Below, piece by piece: positions 11,056 through 22,753 of a DNA stretch of 64,000 nt. The position numbers and the translations under genes were made by a program. Location of the stretch: the NCBI GenBank assembly GCA_014898415.1, contig RCTD01000010.1, positions 124,001 to 188,000 on the forward strand, read 5' to 3'. Below the pieces are notes generated by a model, which saw only the letters and a list, made by a program, of their open reading frames with translations, ran no database searches and had not been told where the DNA came from. The stretch comes from Stromatinia cepivora (Eukaryota; Ascomycota; Leotiomycetes; Helotiales; Sclerotiniaceae). Positions within the stretch are counted from its first letter, which is position 1, and every line of letters begins with the position of its first letter.

Positions 11056-13781
11056 ATGGCTACCTCAACAACAGTTATCCGTACGTTTAGGATGCCCAGA
11101 TCCTTAAATGAATCCCTGATTACACCGGCTCTATCTCTTGTAGCAGACGAAGATCGATCAATGGAGGGAGCAAAGAAAATTAACGATGGCTACTCGAAGG
11201 ATCAGAGGTCACCTCTCGCTAGCAATCAGCCAAAACATGAACGAGGTATCACTTTTGCTGCACAGGATAAGTTGCCAAAGTTACCAATACCAGAGCTAGA
11301 TAGTACCATGACGAAATACTTGGCAGCATTAAAACCATTGCAGTCACCAAGAGAACATGCAGAAACGAAACAAGCAGTGGAAGAGTTCTTGAAGAACGAT
11401 GGACCCGAACTGCACGAGAGATTGAAGAAGTATGCAAGCGGAAAGACCAGTTATATTGAGCAGTTTTGTAAGTTATCTCCCGAAGATTATTTTATAACAT
11501 TCGTACTAACATTTAACCTAGGGTATGATTCTTATCTCAATTTCGACAACCCAGTCGTCCTAAACCTCAATCCCTTCTTCCTACTCGAAGATGATCCAAC
11601 ACCTGCAAGAAACAACCAAGTCACTCGCGCAGCCTCACTGGTAATATCCGCATTATCTTTCGTGCGTGCAGTCAGAAGAGAAGAGTTACCTCCCGATACA
11701 GTAAGGGGCACACCCCTTTGCATGTACCAATACTCTCGATTATTCGGCACCGCACGGGTACCTACCGAGAATGGATGTCACATCGGACAAGACCCCGAAT
11801 CGAAACATCTCGTCGTACTTTGCCACGGACAATTTTACTGGTTCGATGTTCTCGATGAGAATTCGGATTTGATCATGACCGAAAAAGACGTCTCGATTAA
11901 CTTGCAAACAATCGTTGATGATGCACAACAAACTCCAATACAAGACGCCGCCAAAGGTGCACTTGGAGTACTCAGTACCGAAAATCGGAAAACCTGGTCA
12001 GGTCTAAGAGATGTTATGACTAGAGAAGAAGGATCAAACAATGCGGATTGTCTTGGAATAGTCGATTCTGCGTTATTTATCCTCTGTCTTGACTACACAG
12101 AGCCCAGTTCCCAAGCAGATTTATGTCAGAACATGCTCTGCGGAACCAGCCAAGTTGAAAAGGGTGTCCAGATTGGAACATGCACCAATCGTTGGTACGA
12201 TAAGCTACAAATCATCGTCTGTAAAAACGGAAGTGCAGGTATCAATTTCGAACACACTGGTGTAGATGGACATACTGTTCTTCGATTTGCCAGCGATTTG
12301 TATACAGATACGATCCTCCGTTTCGCGCGTACAATCAATGGACAGGCACCCAGTCTTTGGGCATCTACCAGTCCTGATCCCGCCAAACGCGACCCCGCTA
12401 GTTTCGGGGATGTAAGCACTACTCCACATAAACTAGAATGGGATATGATACCCGAACTCAGCATTGCTGTTCGTTTTGCCGAAACACGTCTCGCGGATCT
12501 CATTCAACAAAACGAATTCGAGACCCTCGATTTCGCAGCTTATGGAAAGAATTTCATAACGTCGATGGGATTTTCTCCCGATGCCTTCGTGCAGATGGCG
12601 TTTCAGGCGGCGTATTATGGATTATATGGTAGATTGGAATGTACATATGAGCCAGCGATGACGAAAGTATTTCTTCATGGGAGGACTGAAGCTATACGAT
12701 CTGTAACGCCTGAATCACTTGATTTCGTACAAAAAATTTGGGGCGAAAATCCTCCGGAACAAAAGGTTGAGGCGTTAAAGAAAGCATGTCAGAAACATAC
12801 AGCTAATACGAAGGAATGCGCAAAAGCGCAAGGATGCGATCGCCACTTATATGCTTTGTTTAGCCTATGGCAAAAAGCAGTTGATGAAGATGGTGCTGAG
12901 GCTGCTAGTAGTGCCGGATTGAGCAGTAACGGATATTCGAGTCCCGTTGATACGAGCTCATCTCGAGATCCGTCTGTAGTCGGTAGTCCAGGCCAAAATT
13001 CAATCCTCAGTGATGGCGATGAAGTCGAGCGTCGCTCAATTCGCTCAACTCGCGCTCGAGGTAATTCCTCCCCCGGATTGCAACACCATTCCATGCCTCT
13101 CCTCTTCGCGGACAGTGGTTGGGATAAACTCAATACAACTGTCCTCTCAACATCCAACTGCGGTAATCCTTCCCTTCGCCAATTTGGATTCGGTCCTACT
13201 TCCGGCGATGGATTTGGAATCGGATATATCATTAAAGATGAAGGGATTAGTATATGTGCCAGTAGTAAACATCGCCAAACGAAAAGATTCGTAGATGCCC
13301 TGGAAAGCTATCTCTTGGAGATTAGGAGGGTGTTGAAGGCTACCCAGAAGAGAGGCGTGAGTCCGAAGTCGAGTCGGGCTAGAGAGGCAAATGCTCATAG
13401 ACCGACTGCGGGTCATAGGTTGAAGAGTAGAGGAAGAGTTATTAGAGCGGCGGAAGTGGGAAAGAGAACGCCCGGAACGATGACACCGGCGGATGAGAGT
13501 GATGATGAGGGATTGGGTGGATGTATGTATTTCCTGTTCCTTTCTCATCTGCCTCACTACCCTTTTACATCTCATATGTTTTCGCTCTCGTACATACAAT
13601 CCAGAGAAACAAACTAACACATAAATGTACAGATGGATTCTTCGATGCAGGCATGCTTCTGCAAGCCCTGAAAGCTAGAGGCGAAGGCCCAGACGATTCA
13701 AAAACGAGACCGTCCGACCGAGCTAATGCTCATGCGAGAAGAAGAGAAATCGGAAAGAAATTAAGGTTGAGTGAGTATTAG
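11056..13781 (+). CDS. Carnitine O-acetyltransferase, cytosolic FacC/YAT2-like
   Basis: Exons 11056-11080, 11144-11467, 11522-13522 and 13633-13781 give about 832 residues, close to Aspergillus FacC. The choline/carnitine acyltransferase domain starts at the SYIEQFWYDSYL block after intron 2 and contains VVLNLNPFFLLEDDPTP. The catalytic histidine lies in NFEHTGVDGHTVLRF, at about residue 360. A Ser-rich insertion of about 80 residues separates it from the C-terminal core segment (STSNCGNPSLRQFGFGP); this insertion is typical of the YAT2/FacC branch rather than the peroxisomal/mitochondrial enzyme. No peroxisomal targeting tail is visible (ends LRLSEY). The enzyme moves acetyl units between CoA and carnitine for use of acetate and fatty acids. 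Introns 1 (63 nt) and 2 (54 nt) contain no stop and keep phase if retained; intron 1 is the least certain boundary. Confidence 0.92.
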
Positions 13782-14854
13782 GTTATGATACGGAGTGCTA
13801 GGTAGTTATGGGTGGCTGGAAATATACCGATAGATAAGGAGGGATAGGGTGGGATGAGGAGTTTTGTGTATTTTAGAATCTTACGTTAATATTGATATCG
13901 ACATTGTCTATTGCTTTATAAACGAGTATGAGTATGCGATAAGAATGAGATGAAACTTGTAAGGTGAGTCAGTAAATAATATTCTCGATCCTTCTTACGA
14001 TATTGATGTGAGCACCAGTGGGTGGGTGTATGGATTCATGAAATGATTCTGAGAAAAAGTACAATTATTTCAATCTGTAATCGATTGATTGGGATTGTAT
14101 CATCTCATTGTTTGGTTTGACATGTATTGAATGATTTGATGGGGCTCTGGAGCGAACAAAAATGTTGGCATGAAAATCCATTTATAAAAAGAAAAAAAAC
14201 TACAACATGTACATTCCATGTTTCCCGAATCCACTTTCTTCAAGAGATTTCCCCAAGGAGAGATCTTGCTTCGCTTCCTTTTCCAAAATTGGTAAGATCT
14301 TACTTTCAAGTGGAAAATGATGCGAACCCTACGAATCTGTGCGGAGAAAGCGGAGAAAGCGGAGAAAGCGGAGAAATCGGAGAAATCGGATGAACCTTAA
14401 AAACGTCAAACCCACATCATTGATCGAAACCTCAATTGGTCTGAAGCAGGGGGAATTCTTGCAAAATGCAATGAAAAGTAAGACGTAATGAATGACCTTT
14501 AGAATTTCAAATCGATTTCATTCTTCAACATTGAGGACAAGATGAAAGATCGGGAATTGCTCTTGCCAGTTGTCCATTTATCTATTTTTGGACAATTGTA
14601 CTCCATGGTTGCTCCATGAATTGGAGACTTATCAAATTCCCACCAGCTCCACCAAACAAAGTATATACTTTACAAAATATTGCTTGTCTAAGTGGGCAGC
14701 GCGATCACTTTTCGTGCTTGTATTTGCTATCCCCAAGCTCTTTTTTCGTGTTCCGCTCCATATCTCTTTTTTCCCAACACATCTTGTCACTCGTTTCCGG
14801 AAATTTTTGGCACCCAAAACCACTACTTTCGTTAATATAATTTTTCTTGCCAAA
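13782..14854. other. Intergenic stretch with a short 9-bp tandem repeat
   Basis: Non-coding. At 14339-14391 the unit GCGGAGAAA repeats about five times with one drifting position (AAAGCGG to AAATCGG). The last 250 bases before 14855 are T-rich and probably promoter. Confidence 0.55.
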
Positions 14855-17800
14855 ATGAGGACTTCTGTTCCTTCTATCCTTAGCCTGAGTCTCGTGACGC
14901 TTGTCGCTGCTCATGGCTTGAGTTCCAAAGGCACGTCTTGTGTCTCTTCCTACCAACAATGTTTAGACGACGGCGGAGCAGATAACACATGCCAATCTAT
15001 TAATGCCAAGTGCAAGAACTCATGTGCTGATAGCTATGGATTGTGCCTTTCGTCATCCGATACATCATCATGCATGAATTAGTTTAATCTTTGCTTGGAT
15101 GACTTCACCATATTCACCACCACGAAGGATTCGGCGGGAAAGGATTGTGCATCTCTTTTCTCGGCTTGTCACGATGCGGGAAACCCTGACAATACGTGCA
15201 ACAGTTACGCAGCTCAATGTAGGCACAGCCTTATGTTACCGGTTTTAGTTGAAGCATATCACTGACAAAGCCAGGCAAGGACAAATGCAGCACGATTTAT
15301 GCCACGGCTCTCACGAGTGGATCCCCAGACTCGTCGGCAGCCAAGACACAATACAACAATTGTCTAGATTCCTTCAGCGTCTTCTCAACTAGGGAGTCCT
15401 CCTCTAGTCGCGATTGGTAAGTTCAAACAGTTCATAAATCTCACGGTTCCCGGAAGCGAGCCCTATTCCCGACTTCAAAGCCTATTTGTATCTTACAGTG
15501 CATATACATTCTTCTTACTTCCCAAAATGAATTCATTCATTGGCTTTCCCCCGGAAACTTTCCCTTGCGGCGCAAGTCCTAACTTTCTAATCTTAGTGTC
15601 TCCCAATTTTCAGCCTGCAGAGCCAAAGGCATCGATGACAACACGTGCAACTCGTACACAGCGCAGTGTAAAGTTAGTGCAATAATTTCTTTCCTATCGA
15701 ACTCCCTATCACGAACTCCTGTTCTTCTTCGATCTTGTGTATTCTCAGGCGTCTCGAAACCTCCATCCTGGAACTCTACCTATCATCATCCTCATTTTTA
15801 CTTTATCATCTCATCTCGAGAGTCATTGTCAAACTTCATGTTTTCCCGCAAAGGGATCCACTATTTGTCCTTTTGTCCTGCGAAATCCAAATCACGTGAA
15901 AGCTTCACTGGGTTGAGGCTTTGACTGGATTTGCGAAGTGGAAGAAGCTAGAATGCCATAAGCTTTTCGACGGGATATGGAACAGCTTCGTATTGATAAA
16001 TGCCGTAAACTACAAGGGATTTGGAAGTGAAAGTTCACGTGGTAGATAAACACGAGCGTTTTCCCGTTCCTGCCCTCATCCATCATGCCTACCGTTCAAG
16101 CCAAAGGATATCAACCTTATACTCGATCATACTGAGGATAATATAGATATTCCACAGTGCTATGCGTCCTCTTTGCCTTTCTTCTTTCCATGAAAAGGTT
16201 TCTTCAATCGGCAATAACTGACTTAACGATTTTACAGGATAAATGTAGTGCAATTTATGGAATTTGTCTGAGCAGCGGTAGCGCAGATGACTCGCTATGC
16301 ATGAATCAGTACAACAACTGCTTAGATTCCTTCACGGTTTCAACTTCATTGGATTGCGTTAGCAGTTTTACCTGTAAGCTTAACCCATGCACTACTCTCT
16401 TGATACGCAATTCCATTCATCTGATATCCTATCTCGTACAAGATTTTTAGTACCTGATATCGCTTTGTCTCCGTCTTTCTACAAAAGATCTCCTAGTTAG
16501 GCGATTGCTGACTCCAGACTTTTACAGTATGTCGAAATGAAGGCGGCGAATCGAATACTTGTGCTTCTGAATCCGCCACTTGCAAGAATGACGCTAGTAT
16601 CAATTATAGCACGTGTCTTTCTAGTGGACACGCTGATGGAACAGCATGTCTTGAACAATATAATTCAGCACTCGTCCAATTCGATACTCCCGACCCGTTG
16701 AACAATACTAGCTGTATTTCGAGGTTCACCAAGTGCAAAAACGAGGGGAAGGAGTACAACTTGTGTCAAAGTCTTAATACCGACTGCAAGGTTCGTAAAC
16801 CGTCCAAAAGCGTTTCTATCTTCTACACCCAATTCTGTCCTCCAACCTGAACCCCCCACTTTTACAGTCCTTCAAACACATACTTTGTATGTCCCAATCA
16901 GTAACTCCCTGACTGGATGCAGACCGGCTGTTCTACTTCGTACTCCGCCTGCCTCAGTTCGGGCGATCCAGCTCTTTTATCGCGTTGTCTTGAACAATAT
17001 AACTTCTGTCTTGTGACCTTTGCCTGGACAACCAAGACTACCATTACTGGGCAAGATTGTGTGTCTGAATACATGTCCTCTACTGGAGAAGATAATGCAC
17101 GCAATGCTAAGGCGGCTCACTGCAAGTCGTAAGTTCAATCAATTCTTTCATATAAAAATCCCTGGTTTCCAAGGTCTATGTGGAATATTTTATATCTTGG
17201 AACCTCTCCATCTTCTTACACACCTTTCGTACCTCTTCTTGGTCCCGGGGTTCTTGTTTGGTAGCCAATTACTGACTCCCCAATCCTTTAGTGAGTGTTC
17301 TACTAGTTATAGCACCTGTTTGAGTTCAGGCGACAAATCTCTCGAGGCACCTTGTCTTACGCAGTATAATTTATGTCTTGTCGACTTCAAATCCTCCATC
17401 ACGAAGGCCGACTGTGCCTCCAGTCTCCTCCTTTGTAACGAAGAGTCAAATTCCTGTGCTGCTAATGTAGCCAGTTGTAAGAATACGTGCTCCGTGGCAT
17501 TAGATATCTGCCAAAGTTCAGAAGATCCAGTGCTTACCGCATCATGCCAAAAGCAATACCAGTCTTGTCTTGTTTCGTTCAAACCCGCCACGGCTGCTCT
17601 TAAAGAAGATTGCGTGGCGTCATTCCTGTCTTGCAGAGCTAATGGCGGTGCAGATAATACCTGTTCTGCGGTGAGATTTCCCGACTCTTTCATGAACAAT
17701 TTTCACCCCACAAATGACTAACATCACGATCTTCAATAGCAAATGGCCAGTTGCAAGAACAAATGCAGCTCCGTCTACGATATCTCCAGCACGTCTGCCG

Positions 17801-18437
17801 ATAACTCAACCACCGCAGTATCCCAAGCTCTCCGTCTTTACGACAATTGTCTCGTGTCCTTCTCCATGAATGACACTATTCCCACCGGCAAAGACTGCTC
17901 CTCCAAATACTACGCCTGTTCCCTCGCCGGTCTTCAAGCTCCCAATGCCTGTAACAGCGATTAAGCCGACTGTAAAAACGATTGTGCGGTGGTTTCGACG
18001 CATGCAGAAGTTCTGGGGATGAAAGTCTCGTCAGTATGTGTGATAGTCTGTACAACGCTTGCTTGGATCCGGTTCTGAATAGCAATATTACGACGAATGA
18101 GACGGTTAAGATTAATGCTACCGAGACCCACGTCTTGCCTACGAAACCCGCTTTCTTCAACTTAACTGGGGCGTATGCAAACATCGTGGGTAAAGCGGTT
18201 ACCGCAGCTGCTTCGACACATGTTAGTGGGGTTCCGGCAATATCTACAAACGGGACGGGATACTCTCTGCCGGTTGCTACAGCTTCCGCAAGCTACTCAT
18301 CGACGAATACGACTGCAACGTCTGCAACGTCTGCGACCATTATTTCTACGATCGAAACTAAGAATCCTGGTGGGGTTGATAAATCGGTCGGTGATGGTAC
18401 CAGCGACATCGATGATGATGATACTTGCGAAGTTTAG
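14855..18437 (+). pseudogene. Secreted protein of nine tandem Cys-rich units, broken by two stops and a frameshift
   Basis: Exons read as 14855-15218, 15275-15416, 15597-15672, 16238-16373, 16528-16790, 16923-17128, 17292-17670 and 17740-18437; all junction phases agree. A signal peptide (MRTSVPSILSLSLVTLVAAH) is followed by nine copies of a unit of about 75 residues. Each unit has a DC..F..C segment, a CKN.CS segment, then CLSSGD and QYN.CL; copy 4 has lost the last Cys. A Thr/Ser-rich tail and an Asp run end the protein. Introns recur at matching places in the units, as expected from exon duplication. Lesions: TAG at 15080-15082 where sister units have Gln (MNQYN), TAA at 17962-17964, and a one-base loss near 17985-17992 after which the unit resumes. 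Intron 3 is unusually long (565 nt). No named family is recognised; the role may have been at the cell surface or in secretion. Confidence 0.75.
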
Positions 18438-18867
18438 GTTCGCAAAATAATGGTTGAGTTAGCACATGGTCAATTTTATGATGGCTATGAATGAAAGAAG
18501 ATATATCGACAACTTGTATATTCTTAGGCTATGGATGTTTTAGGGTTCTGATTTAGGAAGAAAGAAAATGATAATTTTCCGGTTACACTTAATAAATTGA
18601 TCTTACCCAGCAGCATCAGATACCTGCCCGCTGAAAACGAGTGAAACATTTGAACTTCCTATACATAAAGACCAAAAGTTGAAGTCAACAAGTAATAATT
18701 TTCGAAGAGTCTTAGTTAAACAATCAAAGTGATTTGAATCTATTCCAATATATGGCCGACCCCAATCAACCAAATTATCTTGTTTTAATTTTGTGCGAAA
18801 TCTTCCAAGAAAATGAATAGAAACTGCCCAGTGGTCTACATTGCATCCACAGCATCCATCCAAGCCC
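18438..18867. other. Convergent 3' intergenic stretch
   Basis: Lies between the 3' ends of the Cys-rich gene (plus) and the AAA ATPase gene (minus). An open frame on the minus strand (18603-18938) overlaps the ATPase end in another frame and looks like a shadow. Nothing else is seen. Confidence 0.5.
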
Positions 18868-21755
18868 TTATAAATCTTTCTGGCTAGTTTTGTATTTTTC
18901 AAATGCTCTAATAAACTCCGCTTTGAAAGATTTGACATTCCCCAGCATTTTCTTCAAATCCTTCTTTTCCAATTGTCCATTTCCTGCAGCACGTGCAAGG
19001 CCTACAGCGGTTGTCACAATATTGCGAATCTGTCTTCCACCCAATCCCACGTCCGACCTACAGACATCCTCTTCCAACCATTGTAAAATGCCAGACATGT
19101 CTTTTATTAGTCCTTTTTCGCTGAGCGGCTTTAGGAACCCATTGAAAATTGCGAAGGATTGTTGATCGTTAAGATCGTCGTATTTGATCGCTACGTGGAT
19201 TCGAGATTTGACTGCTACGTCGAATTGTGCAATTTGATTTGTAGTCAGCATGAGGATCCCTTGATAGTACTCGAGTACTCGGAGGAATACTGTTGGTAGC
19301 TTATTAGTGCCCGTTTGAACATCATCTTGGATCTCAGATCTTGGTACGTACCGGAAACCAAAGAGTTTCTCTCGATATTACTGTTGACACCTTGCGTTCT
19401 AGTCTCGAGGAATACGTCTGCTTCATCTCTATTTTCTGTCAGACCTAACCAAAAACTCAGAATCTCTGAAAAATAGTCACGCACATCAGGAGAATTGCCT
19501 GCCATGTGGTGGCCAGGGCAAAGATCTTTGCAAGGTTTTTCTCAACCTTCTTCGCTTCATTGCCGACATCTGCAACGCTAATTGAGAACAATGGTTTGCG
19601 AGCCGCGATAACTACTGTCTCTGCCGTGGTTGTTTTACCAACCCCTGGTGGTCCTGGTATAGTGTTAAATCAGAAAAGTCACATATCCACAAGAAGTAGT
19701 TACCGTAGAGCAACATCACTAAACCTTTACCCTTTTTCTCCACAATATCGTCTACCTAAAGATTTTCATTATCATCTTCCCCTTCCATTCCATGGCTTTT
19801 TACCAAATCAAAAATTAGCTTCTTAGTCGTCTCTTCCTTTCCATCTGCAAGTTTGAGCCGGGTCGACCATGCGTCTTGATTGTCGGGTTTCAAAATCTCT
19901 TTCAAATCCATCACACGCAGCTGAGCCCATTGCTTGTCCCGCAAAACATATCCCAGAACTCGCGGAGGGCATAGCATGCATTGCTCATCATCCCATACGC
20001 CAATTTGGGCTTGCTCGTCATCAAAACTTGACCTAAATAGCTTGAGGAGTGCTTCATTTTGTCGACAGTCTTGGCATTTGCACTCGACACTATTCATCGG
20101 CCGTAAGGAACCCATTCTTACTGATGAAGGCCCATAGTTGAAGTAGGATTCGAAGTCAACCATAACTCGACTATCGACCTGTACATCAATTAGCGGAGTA
20201 CGTCGGGCTTTGTACTCGGGTATCACCCACATTTGTCCATTTGAGGCTACCAGAATTAAACTCCGGCCTTGATTCAATCCCTAGTCGCTGTCTACGGAGC
20301 CATTGCAAGTCAACCTTATAGTTTGGTCGAGATGAGTCTTCGTCCTGCATTTACCAATTGATCGTTTCACGTTAGAGAGGTCGTCGAAACAGGCGATACA
20401 TTTATGTAGCTATCGGAGACTCACCTTTTCACTGTCACTATTGACTCCCGAGAACCCTCTCTGTTCAAAAACTGCCTGTCCACTATATTCAAACATTCGA
20501 AATGCTTTCTTTGCATTACAGACAGCTCGAAATTTTTTGCCTCTTTCTAGAAGACATTTCTCGATACCTTCGCGATCGTCATGATACTCAAACGGATAAT
20601 ATGGCAGAGACGTAATTTGCTTTTGACCCTCGAAATTGTCTATAAAGATCTGCACAGAGGACCGTTTAAAAGCCACTCCATTCCAATCATACGTCCAGCA
20701 ATTCACACACCAGAGATTTCCACCTTTGGGGGTCGCCCAAGGCCATGCTGTTACATTGCTTTCTACCACAAAAAGCTGGTGTTCAGACTTGAAGCTGTGG
20801 CCATAGACAAGAGCTCCAGGTGGGAAAATGGTCCAGAGAGTGTCATGGGTGATTACACGCTGCTTTATGTTCGCACTGCGTGTTGCGAAGTATTTATCAA
20901 GTTTCAAGTCCCCAGACCCAGTCGCCACTGTATCCAAGAGGAGCTTCAAGTCCATCCGCGCTCTAACTAAGCTTTCGCTATCAAATCCTCTCTTCTCTTG
21001 ATTAGCTGCATCTTGGAGAGTTTCCCAATTGAAGATTATATGTTCAAAGGGAGAGCGGAGAGTAATTGGAGAGCCATTGAAATAGTGACCGGGGGAATTC
21101 CCGAGCAAATTTTTGAGAAGATTCCATAAAGCCTTGCTTGTGATGTCTATCTCTCCAAAGCTAGGCTCTGGCGTGCGTATTATCCTCTTGAGAGTGAATG
21201 CATGGCGTTCATCTATTTTAGGTTTTGGGTTTGCGTCAACTTCTTCAAGCGGATGGTCTTTCCGCTCTCCTGTCCTATAGTCGACACGGCTGATCAAGAT
21301 GTTGGCCCGAGATTTATCTTGCTTGGCATCTCCCACGATCAATTTGGACTGTGTTTACATCAGCATGTCCCATGCAACGTGAAATCTTGTGAGCTGAAGG
21401 AGCAACTACCTTCTCTTGTTTCAGGATTTGATCTTGGGAGTCATGCTTCTCCGTATGTAAGTGTTTGAATTTCTTGTCTGAGGCGATGGGTGGGACACGT
21501 ACCTGAGAGACGGTGATCTCTGCTGTTTGACCCGTTGTGGTATCGGTCATTGTTCCGATGTATGCTCTTTCATGGAGACTACTATATTTCTTCTCAAGAG
21601 CGGAGTATTTGTCCTCCAGAGCCGCAATCTTTTGTTCCAATGACTGTGACCTATGTTAGAAACTTCACTGAGGCATAGAACAAACTGAAGACGCTTCTTA
21701 CAACTACAAGGTCCTTCTTGTCTGACACTAGAGCACCAGTCATCTTCGAGGTCAT
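18868..21755 (-). pseudogene. Fungal AAA+ ATPase (DUF7025-type), one frameshift and one nonsense codon
   Basis: Eight exons on the minus strand: 21755-21702, 21643-21503, 21448-21410, 21348-20425, 20344-19704, 19653-19485, 19428-19352, 19289-18868. The N-terminal part has a short coiled coil (IAALEDKYSALEKKYSSL) and a long region typical of fungal AAA proteins (DTLWTIFPPGALVYG, CPPRVLGYVLRDKQW). The ATPase core shows Walker A GPPGVGKT, Walker B ILLIDEAD, sensor MLTTNQ and the SRIHVAIKY block. Two lesions are seen: an apparent extra base in the GGG at 20279-20281, required to join the two halves of exon 5, and TAG at 19756-19758 just before the core (LNENL then stop then VDDIVEK). Without them the product would be about 821 residues. 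All splice phases fit only if the extra base is discounted. Substrate and function are unknown. Confidence 0.78.
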
Positions 21756-22753
21756 CTTCGAGGGGAGAACAATTTGCAGATGCTTGAAGTATTGGGACTT
21801 TGAAATGGGCGATGAAATCTAAGTTGACGATCAATTCATGAGAAGCAATAATATCGCAAGTGTTTGTTTAAGAAGTGATATCAGTACATGTACTAATTTG
21901 AAATTATACACTCTGCTCATTTCTTGCATGGTCAAATGGTCCTACTCAGCTCTCTCACAGAACGCCTCATCCTTATGAGATCAACCCCAATGGATTTACG
22001 GAGGATGCCAAGGCGCAATCTTTAATTGATTTCGGGCTTGAAAAAAAGTGTAAATGGTCCAAATTGAGCCTATTAGCAGCAAATTTAGCACGACAGATGC
22101 GGTGACGCACTAAAACAGTTGCTTTCATTGATGCAAACATACAAATTTCAATACTGTGCAATGTTTTGACATGGAAGAGGTCTGAAAGCAGGCAGATACA
22201 GGTCGCTAGCATTGAGGGCTACGTCTACCACCTTTTCCACTCAATTGACTCACAAAGACCAAAGAGACTGTAATAGTTTTATCGTTGGCGCTTACAGAGT
22301 ATGCACTCGCTCTGTTATGCTATGCAATACCTTAGCTTCGGTAAAACGTTGCACAAATAAATGGTTTATAGTAACAGTCGTATATTTCAGCCTTAGATGG
22401 TCATGTTTTCCTCATTATACTATTTGAAAGTCACAGAATTGAGTGCGAAATCCTGAGAGGCTGCGACATGCAACGAGAAAATTTCAATAATTCGAAAAAA
22501 AACGACATATGGACTCTGTTCAATATTGCAACGTGACCGACTATTCATCGCCGATGTAATCAATGCTTGACTTGAATTAAATCAATAATCTTCAGAAAAT
22601 CATTGCACGGAGGTCGGGTTGTTCCTGATATCAATGTTCTTTGGCATATTCGCTCGACCTTCCCTCTCGCCTTTAGACATTGGCCCGACCTTCGACAAAA
22701 ACTGTGGAGTGAGCAGGTGCAACGTGCCCCTTGATCGAGAAATATTATCCGTC
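21756..22753. other. Divergent intergenic stretch, AAA ATPase / Tc-like fusion
   Basis: About 1 kb between divergent genes, with no coding feature that I can support. It should contain both promoters. Confidence 0.5.

Noticed and set aside
14339..14391. 9-bp GCGGAGAAA repeats as a CRISPR-like array
   Set aside because: Direct tandem repeat without spacers in a eukaryotic genome; simple sequence only.
18603..18938. 111-codon frame at the end of the AAA gene
   Set aside because: Overlaps the conserved ATPase C-terminus in another frame; shadow frame.
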